From the NCBI GenBank assembly GCA_016191305.1, contig JACPOX010000019.1, positions 1-11,470 of the forward strand: DNA of 11,470 nt, written 5' to 3'. The notes under the pieces were generated by a model. The model had not been told where the DNA came from and ran no database searches. It worked only from the letters and a program-made list of their open reading frames with translations. Positions 1-7,462 of the stretch are shown in pieces. The DNA is from Legionella longbeachae (GTDB lineage: Bacteria; Pseudomonadota; Gammaproteobacteria; Legionellales; Legionellaceae). Every line of letters begins with the position of its first letter. Within the stretch, counting starts at the first letter, position 1. The translations under genes and the position numbers were made by a program.

Positions 1-1
1 A

Positions 2-985
2 GACAAAATCAAATTGACCCCTGAAGTTATTCCTGCATTACTGCAGTTAAAAAATGCAGGGTTTGGCTTTGTTATGGTGAGTAACCAAAATGGTATAGGA
101 ACTGCTGCTTTTCCAGAAGAAGACTTTATGGTTTGTCATGAATTTATTCTGGATCTTTTGTCTTCGCAAGGAATATTCTTTGATGAGATTTTTATTTGCC
201 CGCATTTGCCTGCAGATAATTGCTCATGCCGTAAACCAAAAACGGGTTTGTTGGATCAATTCATAAAACAGACAGCAATAAACCAATCTTTTTCCTGGGT
301 CATTGGTGACAGAGAAACAGACAAACAACTGGCTGAAAATTTAAATTTAAAATTCCTACCTATTTCTAAAGAGCATGGATGGGATAAAATTACTCAGACA
401 ATACTTAATAATGCACGTTCTGCTGTTATTAATAGAAAAACTAAAGAAACACATATTGAATTATCTTTGCTATTAGATAGTGACCAAACCAGTTCAATCA
501 CTACACCAATAGCATTTTTTAATCACATGCTCGAACAAATATCCAAACATGCTGGATTTAATTTGGAATTGCACGCTATTGGGGATATGGAAGTTGATGA
601 TCATCATCTGATTGAAGATACAGCAATCGCTTTGGGTGAGGCGCTGAAACAAGCACTTGGCGACAAATGGGGTATTAACCGTTATGGCTTCACCTTACCC
701 ATGGATGAGGCTTTAGCCTCTATAGCCATAGACATCAGTGGCAGAGGTTTGTGTGAGTTTAACGGACAATTTACACGAGAGTTTGTTGGGGGCATGGCCA
801 CTGAGATGGTGCCACATTTCTTTCACTCCTTATCAAGTGCACTTGGTGCAAGCATTCATATTGAAGTGACAGGAAAAAATCACCACCACATGATAGAGGC
901 CTGTTTTAAAGCATTAGGAAGAGCATTAGGTCAAGCATGTAGGAAAACAAATAATTTTCTTCCATCAACAAAGGGGAGCTTATGA
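2..985 (+). CDS. hisB: Bifunctional histidinol-phosphatase / imidazoleglycerol-phosphate dehydratase (5' partial)
   Basis: This enzyme catalyses two steps of histidine synthesis in the cytoplasm: IGP dehydration (C-terminal domain) and histidinol-phosphate dephosphorylation (N-terminal HAD domain). The reading frame is open to the left edge, so the true start and the DxD nucleophile motif of the HAD domain lie outside; 327 codons remain of a family length near 355. A TTG at position 14 is internal, not a start. The phosphatase part shows the zinc-binding cluster [11 protein letters not shown] and the late HAD motif IGDRETD. The dehydratase part shows the manganese-binding motifs DDHHLIEDT and HHHMIEA, and the protein ends in the usual PSTKGSL. 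All visible metal ligands are present, so this gene looks intact. Its stop overlaps the hisH start by 4 bases (ATGA), indicating translational coupling in the his operon. Confidence 0.95.
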   Translation, partial: DKIKLTPEVIPALLQLKNAGFGFVMVSNQNGIGTAAFPEEDFMVCHEFILDLLSSQGIFFDEIFICPHLPADNCSCRKPKTGLLDQFIKQTAINQSFSWVIGDRETDKQLAENLNLKFLPISKEHGWDKITQTILNNARSAVINRKTKETHIELSLLLDSDQTSSITTPIAFFNHMLEQISKHAGFNLELHAIGDMEVDDHHLIEDTAIALGEALKQALGDKWGINRYGFTLPMDEALASIAIDISGRGLCEFNGQFTREFVGGMATEMVPHFFHSLSSALGASIHIEVTGKNHHHMIEACFKALGRALGQACRKTNNFLPSTKGSL

Positions 986-1599
986 TTGCCATAATCGATG
1001 TAAGTGGTACAAACCTAAGCTCATTAGCTAATGCATTAAAAAGATTAGGTTTTGTCTATCAACTCACTCATGATGCCAGGGTAATTAGTAAAGCATCCCA
1101 TGTTATTCTTCCAGACGTAGGAACAGCTGCCTTTGGCATGAATGCTCTAAAAAAATATGATTTAATTGATGTAATTTGTTCATTAAAACAGCCCCTCCTT
1201 GGAATTTGTCTTGGCATGCAATTGTTACTTGAACACAGTGAAGAAGGTGATGTTCCATGTTTAGGACTAATATCTGGCAAGGCACAGCGTTTATCTCCTC
1301 AAAAAGGATATCCAGTGCCCCATATGGGCTGGAATCAATTGCAATGGTGCAAGGATACTTCTTTGCAAATAGGAATAAATGAACAAGATTTTGTCTATTT
1401 CATCCATAGTTATGCGCTCGTCGATACTGAATATGCTTTAGCTCGTTGCAAATACAGTGAACCTTTTACTGCAATCATTCAAAAAAACAATATTTGGGGA
1501 ATGCAGTTTCATCCAGAAAAGTCAGCAGAAGTCGGAATGACTTTATTGAAAAATTTTTGTACCTATTCACTCAATATCAGTGAAGCGGAGGTTGTATGA
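982..1599 (+). CDS. hisH: Imidazole glycerol phosphate synthase, glutamine amidotransferase subunit
   Basis: HisH hydrolyses glutamine and passes ammonia to HisF, which makes IGP and AICAR from PRFAR. The 205 residues match the family length (about 196-215). The nucleophile elbow GICLGMQ puts the catalytic Cys at residue 76, and the His/Glu pair of the triad is in MQFHPEKS near the C terminus. The conserved PHMGWN and HSYA motifs are also present. One oddity is residue 45: the oxyanion motif that normally reads PGVG is PDVG here (codon GAC at 1114-1116), which could impair glutaminase activity. The gene overlaps hisB by 4 bases and the downstream hisA by 4 bases, as expected in a compact his operon. 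The start has a GGGGAG ribosome binding site 3-4 bases upstream. Confidence 0.93.
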   Translation: MIAIIDVSGTNLSSLANALKRLGFVYQLTHDARVISKASHVILPDVGTAAFGMNALKKYDLIDVICSLKQPLLGICLGMQLLLEHSEEGDVPCLGLISGKAQRLSPQKGYPVPHMGWNQLQWCKDTSLQIGINEQDFVYFIHSYALVDTEYALARCKYSEPFTAIIQKNNIWGMQFHPEKSAEVGMTLLKNFCTYSLNISEAEVV

Positions 1600-2097
1600 T
1601 CCTTATTCCAGCAATTGATCTGAAAGAAGGCCGTTGTGTACGTCTACGACAAGGAAAATTTGATCAAGTGACTCAATTTGATATCCCTCCTATTGAACGT
1701 GCTGCTTACTTTAATCAGTTAGGTGCAAAACGTTTGCATATTGTTGATTTAGATGGAGCCCTAACAGGAACCATGCAACAGCTCCCCTTAATTTGCTCTA
1801 TGCAAAATACTGGCATTACAGTACAAGCAGGAGGAGGCATTCGTTCTATTGAACAAGCAAGATTATGTTTTTCTGCAGGAATATCGAATCTAGTCATTGG
1901 TAGTATTGCAATAAGCAATCCTGAGCTCACTGCACAAATTGTTAAAGAAATACAACCTCAACACATTATCCTGGAATTCTGATGATCTTGCAACATTGCG
2001 CACAATAGGCGTAAGTGCAGCAATCCTTGGGTTAAGCTTGTATCAGGATAATTTTAACTTGAAATCATTGTTATTAAGTGAGTATGCATTATGTTAA
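1596..2097 (+). pseudogene. hisA: ProFAR isomerase gene broken by an internal deletion and frame change
   Basis: HisA isomerises ProFAR to PRFAR, the step just before HisH-HisF. The first 126 or so residues are good His[18 protein letters not shown] with the first catalytic Asp, the phosphate-binding AGGGIRS, and VIGSIAI. At about 1976 the frame reads ILEF and stops (TGA 1980-1982). In the next frame, from about 1977 to the TAA at 2095-2097, the natural C terminus continues (DDLATLRTIGVSAAILGL and on). Compared with the family's roughly 240 residues, about 80 codons are gone. They include the LALDVR segment with the second catalytic Asp, the DG(T/M) motif and the second phosphate-binding SGGI. 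Neither fragment can form a complete beta/alpha barrel, so activity is very unlikely. The start overlaps hisH, and the remnant end overlaps the hisF start by 7 bases, which shows this is the native locus. A sequencing or assembly error cannot be excluded from the sequence alone. Confidence 0.9.
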
Positions 2098-2855
2098 CCA
2101 AGCGAATTATTCCCTGCCTTGATGTGCGCAATGAACAAGTAGTCAAAGGAGTACAATTTCGCAATCATCGAGTTGTTGGATCTATTCTCGCGCTTGCTGC
2201 AAATTATTCTGCATCTGGTGCAGATGAACTGGTTTTTTATGACATTAGCGCAAGTGCCGAACAACGAACAGTTTGTCCCGAATGGGTCAATCAAGTAGCG
2301 GCTACAATTAATATTCCTTTTACAGTAGCTGGTGGAATTCGAACAGCGAATCAGGCAAAATCTATATTAAACGCCGGGGCAGATAAAATATCTTTAAATA
2401 GTCCTGCATTGGAAACTCCTTATTTGATTAATGAATTAAGTCGAAACTTCGGTAATCAATGTGTGGTTATAGGAATTGATAGCCAATGGATAGACGATGA
2501 TTATTATGTTTATCAATATACTGGAGATGAAAAAAAAATCGTGAATTCTCGACGTAAAACAAGTGAATGGATCACAGAGGTTCAAGACCGTGGCGCCGGA
2601 GAAATTGTCCTCAATTGTATGCAATCCGATGGAATGCGTACAGGATATGATCTGATCCAATTAATTCAAATGCGTTCGCTATGCCAGGTGCCATTAGTTG
2701 CATCAGGTGGTGCTGGAAGCCTAGATGATTTCACAGAATTATTTCTTCAATCTCACGTAGATGGAGCGTTGGCCGCAAGTATTTTTCATGACAATATATT
2801 GACTATAAACGATATTAAAGTAGCACTTAAAAAACAAAATATAGGGGTAAGATGA
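2091..2855 (+). CDS. hisF: Imidazole glycerol phosphate synthase, cyclase subunit
   Basis: HisF cyclises PRFAR with ammonia from HisH, giving IGP for histidine and AICAR for purine synthesis. The 254-residue length is typical. Conserved features are MLTKRIIPCLDVR (Arg5 and catalytic Asp11), GADELVFYDI, AGGIRT, GADKISLNSPAL, a second catalytic Asp in VVIGIDS, GAGEIVLN followed by SDGMRTGYD, and the C-terminal phosphate site ASGGAGS. The four residues of the ammonia gate known from the family (Arg5, Glu46, Lys99 and the Glu of GAGE) are all present. The GD usually found near residue 31 reads GS. The gene looks functional even though hisA before it is broken. Its Shine-Dalgarno sequence (AGTGAG, about 8 bases upstream) is weak, and it probably relied on translation arriving from hisA. 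It overlaps hisIE by 4 bases. Confidence 0.94.
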   Translation: MLTKRIIPCLDVRNEQVVKGVQFRNHRVVGSILALAANYSASGADELVFYDISASAEQRTVCPEWVNQVAATINIPFTVAGGIRTANQAKSILNAGADKISLNSPALETPYLINELSRNFGNQCVVIGIDSQWIDDDYYVYQYTGDEKKIVNSRRKTSEWITEVQDRGAGEIVLNCMQSDGMRTGYDLIQLIQMRSLCQVPLVASGGAGSLDDFTELFLQSHVDGALAASIFHDNILTINDIKVALKKQNIGVR

Positions 2856-3478
2856 TGAATCATATGGAAATTAACAATTTAGACTGGGAAAAAATGAATG
2901 GTTTATTACCAGCCATTATCCAAAATGCAGAAAACGGTAATGTGCTCATGTTAGGCTATATGAATCAAGAATCATTAATTGCCACCCTTACCACAGGTCA
3001 ACTTAATCTCTATAGTCGTAGTCGCAAACGGTTATGGCGTAAAGGGGAAAGTTCCGGGAATAGTATGTCTATTCAACATATCAGCGTTGATTGTGACAAC
3101 GACAGTCTGTTAATTCAAGTTTTACCTAAAGGCCCTGCCTGCCATTTGGGATATAGCAGTTGTTTTCAACCTGCTAACAATACTGGCCTTGGATTTATGC
3201 ACGAATTAATGGAGCTTATCAATGAACGCGCCGAGACAAAAAACGAAAACAGTTACACTGTAAAATTATTAGATTCAGGGGTGAGTCGATGTGCTCAAAA
3301 AGTAGGTGAAGAAGCCGTAGAAACGGTTATCGCGGCAGTAAATAATGACCGTGAAGAATTGGTAAATGAATGTGCTGATTTGATTTTTCACTTATTTGTT
3401 TTATTAAAAGCTTGTGAATTAAATTTTTACGATGTATTACAATGTTTACAAGATAGAGACCGAAGCGTTCATACTTAA
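2852..3478 (+). CDS. hisI: Bifunctional phosphoribosyl-AMP cyclohydrolase / phosphoribosyl-ATP pyrophosphatase
   Basis: HisIE carries out the second and third steps of histidine synthesis: PR-ATP to PR-AMP (HisE, C-terminal) and ring opening of PR-AMP (HisI, N-terminal). The HisI part (about residues 1-115) has LDWEK, LMLGYMNQESL, RLWRKGESSGN, the metal-binding DCDND and GPACHLGYSSCF with its zinc cysteines. The HisE part (about 118-205) has RCAQKVGEEAVETVIAA and the acidic ELVNECADLIFHLFVLL helix. At 208 residues it matches the roughly 203-residue enterobacterial fusion. The start overlaps the hisF stop (ATGATGA), with GGGG 5-8 bases upstream. The last residues (DRDRSVHT) differ from the usual basic ending and lie where the opposite-strand methyltransferase gene is cut off. 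A deletion may therefore have replaced the final few codons. No terminator follows the stop. Confidence 0.93.
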   Translation: MMNHMEINNLDWEKMNGLLPAIIQNAENGNVLMLGYMNQESLIATLTTGQLNLYSRSRKRLWRKGESSGNSMSIQHISVDCDNDSLLIQVLPKGPACHLGYSSCFQPANNTGLGFMHELMELINERAETKNENSYTVKLLDSGVSRCAQKVGEEAVETVIAAVNNDREELVNECADLIFHLFVLLKACELNFYDVLQCLQDRDRSVHT

Positions 3479-4435
3479 TACTTCACGATGTAAAAAACGA
3501 TAATAATTTTTAGCACGCTGCACATGTTGTTGGGATGGGACTAATTTAGGAGGATCTAACACAACCACATCATACTCTCCTGCTTTTATTAAATAATCTC
3601 TAGCATCAGCCTCTATAAATTCAATTTGCGATAAATCATTCAATGCTGCATTTTTTTTCCCTTGAGCTATAGCTGGCCCTGAACTATCTATTGCAGTAAC
3701 TTTTAAGGCGCCTGCTTTAGCAGCATGTAGTGCAAAACCACCAGTATAACAATAAAGGTCCAAGATCTTCCTACCTTTTGACAATTGTGCAATACGCTGA
3801 TGATTTTCTCGTTGATCGAGAAATAGACCTGTTTTTTGCGTCTGAGCAAATGCAACATCATAAACTACTCCTGCTTCAAGAACTTGAGCACTATGATGTG
3901 TCTCTTGCACATTAATTTGTTTCCATCCATCTTGCGCCAAGGGTTTACTTTGCGGCATCCAAATAATTTCATCAGAAGGAAATAACTCTTGTAAAACTCG
4001 CATAATTAATTCTTTATTTAACTCAACCCAATATGCAGAACTGGCAACCACACAAGTTTGATTAAATCGGTCAATAGTTACACCAGAAAGACCATCTGCT
4101 TCACTGTTAAACAAACGATAAGCTGTCGTTTCTGCATTAGGTAGATTAATGCACTCTCTTACCTGTTTTGCTTGTCGTAATCGATGTGCGATCAAAGAAT
4201 CCAACTGAGTAATATTAAAAGACTCGCTTACAAGTGCTAATACTCTTACTCTGTAAAGCGAATGTTCATTATAGACACCTACACCGATATATTTTTCGTC
4301 TGCATTAAAAATATCAACTAAATGTCCGGTAATAAGCTTCCCAGCAGTTTTAGCAATCGCTTTAGGAAATATCCAGGGATGCCCGCGTAATACTGTATTT
4401 TGTTTTGCTGCAAGCAAAATAACTTTTGCATTCAT
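3446..4435 (-). CDS. rlmI: RlmI-like 23S rRNA m5C methyltransferase, C-terminally truncated
   Basis: RlmI-family enzymes use SAM to methylate a cytosine of 23S rRNA. The predicted protein (329 residues from the ATG at 4435; an in-frame TTG at 4450 is less likely) has an N-terminal PUA RNA-binding domain (about 1-70, with the RGHPWIF motif) and a central region with ADGLSGVTIDRF. The methyltransferase fold has the KTGLFLDQREN signature (201-211), SAM motif I DLYCYTGGFALHAA (225-238) and motif IV LDPPK (293-297). Family members are about 395 residues long. Here the frame ends soon after YYRFLHREVLS with a short MNASVSIL tail that is antisense to the end of hisIE. The missing 65 or so residues include the SCS motif with the catalytic cysteine, so the product is probably inactive and could equally be called a pseudogene. 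The 33-base tail-to-tail overlap with hisIE places the deletion end near 3460-3476. Confidence 0.85.
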   Translation of the reverse strand: MNAKVILLAAKQNTVLRGHPWIFPKAIAKTAGKLITGHLVDIFNADEKYIGVGVYNEHSLYRVRVLALVSESFNITQLDSLIAHRLRQAKQVRECINLPNAETTAYRLFNSEADGLSGVTIDRFNQTCVVASSAYWVELNKELIMRVLQELFPSDEIIWMPQSKPLAQDGWKQINVQETHHSAQVLEAGVVYDVAFAQTQKTGLFLDQRENHQRIAQLSKGRKILDLYCYTGGFALHAAKAGALKVTAIDSSGPAIAQGKKNAALNDLSQIEFIEADARDYLIKAGEYDVVVLDPPKLVPSQQHVQRAKNYYRFLHREVLSMNASVSIL

Positions 4436-4598
4436 TTTTCTATTTCCCAAAAGATCAAAAATCGGCTAATCTACACAAAGAACGATAGACCTGCAATAGT
4501 TCATAGTTATATACCCGGAATTCGCAGTTCCCGCTCAAAATTAACTAATAAAAGAATAGAGTCTGTTTACAGACCTTAAGAATAATTTAGGGATAGTT
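4436..4598. other. Divergent intergenic region with possible promoter and short palindrome
   Basis: This gap separates the leftward rlmI-like gene from the rightward barrel-protein gene, so it should hold promoters for both. On the plus strand a TATATA (4508-4513) lies 16 bases after TAGACC (4486-4491), a weak -10/-35 pair. Just before the gene is an interrupted palindrome GTCTGT-TT-ACAGAC (4561-4574). No clear promoter for the minus strand was found. The promoter reading is tentative. Confidence 0.3.
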
Positions 4599-5549
4599 AT
4601 GCCGCAAAATATTAAAATCCTTTTTATTTCACTGTTGGTTGTTGTTTCCACTAAGATTGCAAATGCTACTCCCTGGTTTACAGGCCCTATATTTGCGGGA
4701 TCAGGACATACCATTCCACGTGGTCACACTAATTTTGAAATTTATGGTATCGATGTTTTATCCAATGGTAAATACAATAATTCTGGTAATGTAATTAATA
4801 CCCCGCTTTTTAAAAGTATCTTGATTAATCCGCTGTTAACCCATGGTTTTACAGATTGGATGGATATACAAGTCTCCGTACCCTATGCTTACAATGCTAC
4901 ACGAGGAATGAGCTACAATCATGTAGCTGACAACTCTCTTGGAGCTGGATTTCAATTAATTGAGCAAAAGAAACATAAACTACTTCCTGATTTGCGACTA
5001 TTTATCCAGGAAATTTTCCCTACAGGAAAATTTGAACAACTTAGTCCCGTGCTTTTAGGTACAGACTCAACAGGTTTGGGAAGTTACAGAACAAATATTA
5101 CCTTGAATTTCCAATACTTAGCTGAAGTATTTAATTCCCATTATTTGCGTACACGGCTCATTTACTCCCGCCTTTATTCCACTCCAGTTAATGTAACTGG
5201 GCTTAGCAGCTTTGGAGGAACACTCAATACCCGCGGAAAAATAGATCCAGGAACAGAAAGTGATATTGACCTTGCTTTTGAATTCACCTTAACACAAAAC
5301 TGGGTTGCTGTAATGGAAGGTTATATTACTCAAGGAGGGGCGAATAATTTTAGTGGTATTTTGAACACTGTAAATGATGGGGATACACCCTCTTTCAGAG
5401 GTAATTTTTATGAGACTGGGTTAGCTCCTGCAATAGAATATAATATTACTTCAAATGTGGGGATTATAGGTGGTGTATGGTTTCCAGTAAAAGGACAAAA
5501 TACCTCCCATTTTATATCCTATGTGGTAGCACTTAATGCGTTCTGGTAA
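4599..5549 (+). CDS. Putative outer-membrane beta-barrel protein (MetA phenol-degradation-like family)
   Basis: This is a 316-residue exported protein of unproven function. A classical signal peptide is visible: a lysine followed by a hydrophobic stretch (residues 7-17) and a likely cleavage site ANA|TP after residue 23. The mature part has no long hydrophobic helices. It consists of alternating polar and aromatic stretches rich in Gly, Asn, Thr and Tyr, and ends in ALNAFW with a terminal aromatic residue, the usual signal for insertion by the BAM complex. The overall pattern (PWFTGP near the start, then GFTDWMDIQVSVPY, GTDSTGLGSYR and YETGLAPAIEYN) resembles proteins filed as putative MetA-pathway of phenol degradation/transporter. 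That label is a fold-family name, not evidence for phenol metabolism. An AGGGA ribosome binding site precedes the ATG. kup starts only 20 bases downstream, so the two are probably co-transcribed. Confidence 0.8.
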   Translation: MPQNIKILFISLLVVVSTKIANATPWFTGPIFAGSGHTIPRGHTNFEIYGIDVLSNGKYNNSGNVINTPLFKSILINPLLTHGFTDWMDIQVSVPYAYNATRGMSYNHVADNSLGAGFQLIEQKKHKLLPDLRLFIQEIFPTGKFEQLSPVLLGTDSTGLGSYRTNITLNFQYLAEVFNSHYLRTRLIYSRLYSTPVNVTGLSSFGGTLNTRGKIDPGTESDIDLAFEFTLTQNWVAVMEGYITQGGANNFSGILNTVNDGDTPSFRGNFYETGLAPAIEYNITSNVGIIGGVWFPVKGQNTSHFISYVVALNAFW

Positions 5550-5569
5550 GTAAGGTGAAGGGGGCTTCT

Positions 5570-7447
5570 ATGGAAAATACAAATAAATTCTCCTATGGGC
5601 TAACCCTAGGTGCTTTGGGAGTTGTATTTGGGGACATTGGAACTAGCCCATTATACGCTCTAAAAGTAACAATGGATAATTTACCGATCACTCAATTAAA
5701 CATCTTGGGTGTTCTATCACTCATTTTCTGGTGCTTGATTATTATTATTTCTTTTAAATATCTGATCATGATTTTTCGTGCAGATAATGATGGTGAAGGA
5801 GGAATTCTTGCACTTTTGGCACTTATGAAACATAAAAGTACAAAATATGTTCCATTATTTTATATAGTTTCCATATTTGGTGCAGGACTGCTATTAGGTG
5901 ATGGAATGCTCACCCCAGCTATATCCGTAATCAGTGCTGTTGAAGGGATCAGTACCCTTTCTGAATCATTTACACCCTACATTCTTCCATCCACTGCCAT
6001 TATCCTAGCGCTCATATTTATGTTGCAAGCAAAAGGTACAGAAAGTATAGGTTATCTATTTGGTCCATTGATCCTTATCTGGTTTGTTACTATTGCGATA
6101 TTGGGCATAATTCAAATAGTTAAAGCACCTATTGTTCTCACAGCAATCAATCCTTATTATGCCCTGGCTCTCTTCCACGCTACTGGTTTCAAGGGATATT
6201 TGTTATTAGGAGGAATTTTTCTTGTGGTTACAGGAGGTGAAGCTCTTTATGCAGATATAGGGCATTTTGGAAAAAATCCAATACGTGCCAGTTGGTTTGC
6301 GGTAGTTCTTCCCTGTTTGTTGTTAAATTATTTTGGTCAAGGAGCCAACTTACTCTTACACCCAAATGCTATAAGTAATCCTTTCTTTATGATTGCACCT
6401 AATTGGTTTTATATCCCTTTAATCTTTTTAGCTACTATTGCAACAGTAATTGCTTCACAAGCAGTTATTTCTGCTACTTTCTCTTTAACCAAACAGGCCG
6501 TATTATTAGGCTTATGTCCGCGCATACCTATAATTCAAACATCCAAAGAACATTTTGGACAAATTTATGTACCGCAAATTAATTTTATCTTGTTTATTGG
6601 AACTATAACCTTTTGTTTTACTTTTCAAACATCAGATAATCTTGCACATGCATACGGAATCGCAGTGAATGCTGACATGCTTCTGATTGATGCTATGGTT
6701 GCGTATGCTGCATTATCTATTTGGAAATGGTCAAAATTAAAAGTCGCGATTATATTCGGTTTGTTAATTACAATAGACTTTGCCTTTTTAGGTTCTAATT
6801 CACATAAATTTTTGACTGGTGGTTGGGTCCCTGTCACCTTTGCCTTGATTATTGCAGCACTCATGTATACTTGGAAAATGGGGTTGGAATATTTACGTAG
6901 CAATTATTTTATGAATAAAGAAGACGTATCCAAAATTATTAAGCAATTAGAGTATAAAAGTCTAAATCAACTTCTCGATTTAACAGCAATTTTTATCACT
7001 GATGTTTATGATAAAAGTGGAGGAAGCTTCCTTCATTTTCTAAAGCTAAGCCGAGCAGTTCCTGAACGGGTCATTATTGTTAATTATGTTGTTGATAATA
7101 TTCCTTACTTACATTACAGCCAACGCTATGAAATTACCTGCTTGCAGGAGAAAGTGTTTAATTTAACCTTGCGTTACGGTTTTATGGAAACTATTTCCAT
7201 ACCTAGAGCTTTGGAAAGAGCTTCTAATAAAAATCTTTTCCCCTTTAAGTTAAATGTTGACCGAGCAACATACATGGTCGAAATTCCTAACATTACTGCC
7301 TCTAAAACCAAAAAATCATTAACCTTCTTCTGGCAGGAAAAATTATTTGCTTTTCTAATTCGCAACTACTCAGCAAACTTAAATATCGAATTCTATAAAT
7401 TACCTTACAATAGAACTATGGCTATTGGCACTTATTATATAATGTAA
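5570..7447 (+). CDS. kup: Potassium uptake protein, Kup/HAK/KUP family
   Basis: Kup is an inner-membrane, proton-coupled potassium importer. The protein has 625 residues from the ATG at 5570 (E. coli Kup: 622). This start is preferred to an in-frame GTG at 5555 because AAGGGGG lies 5-6 bases ahead of it and the family N terminus matches. The signature LGVVFGDIGTSPLYALK (16-32) includes the Asp of the first membrane helix. Other family blocks are GDGMLTPAISVISAVEG, TGGEALYADIGHFGKNPIR, LNYFGQGANLLL, ATVIASQAVISATFSLTKQA and AYGIAVNADMLL. About 12 hydrophobic helices fill the first 430 or so residues. A cytosolic C-terminal domain with PERVIIVNYVV and the closing LPYNRTMAIGTYY follows. The gene looks intact. 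It is 20 bases after the barrel protein and 15 bases before rdgC, consistent with one transcript. Legionella genomes usually carry several kup copies, so the paralogue number cannot be assigned. Confidence 0.95.
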   Translation: MENTNKFSYGLTLGALGVVFGDIGTSPLYALKVTMDNLPITQLNILGVLSLIFWCLIIIISFKYLIMIFRADNDGEGGILALLALMKHKSTKYVPLFYIVSIFGAGLLLGDGMLTPAISVISAVEGISTLSESFTPYILPSTAIILALIFMLQAKGTESIGYLFGPLILIWFVTIAILGIIQIVKAPIVLTAINPYYALALFHATGFKGYLLLGGIFLVVTGGEALYADIGHFGKNPIRASWFAVVLPCLLLNYFGQGANLLLHPNAISNPFFMIAPNWFYIPLIFLATIATVIASQAVISATFSLTKQAVLLGLCPRIPIIQTSKEHFGQIYVPQINFILFIGTITFCFTFQTSDNLAHAYGIAVNADMLLIDAMVAYAALSIWKWSKLKVAIIFGLLITIDFAFLGSNSHKFLTGGWVPVTFALIIAALMYTWKMGLEYLRSNYFMNKEDVSKIIKQLEYKSLNQLLDLTAIFITDVYDKSGGSFLHFLKLSRAVPERVIIVNYVVDNIPYLHYSQRYEITCLQEKVFNLTLRYGFMETISIPRALERASNKNLFPFKLNVDRATYMVEIPNITASKTKKSLTFFWQEKLFAFLIRNYSANLNIEFYKLPYNRTMAIGTYYIM

Positions 7448-7462
7448 TCTCAGGAGTTACCT

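Noticed and set aside
1068..1285. Two minus-strand ORFs inside hisH
   Set aside because: They lie antisense to conserved hisH coding sequence, lack ribosome binding sites and have no recognisable protein features.
1970..1985. The GAATTC at the hisA junction as a cloning or chimera scar
   Set aside because: Flanking sequences on both sides are the expected hisA parts in the right order, and GAATTC also occurs elsewhere in the window (for example near 4518, 5280 and 9305), so the site alone is no evidence of an artefact.
6625..6903. A 92-codon minus-strand ORF inside kup
   Set aside because: It mirrors conserved Kup membrane-helix coding and has no independent start signals.
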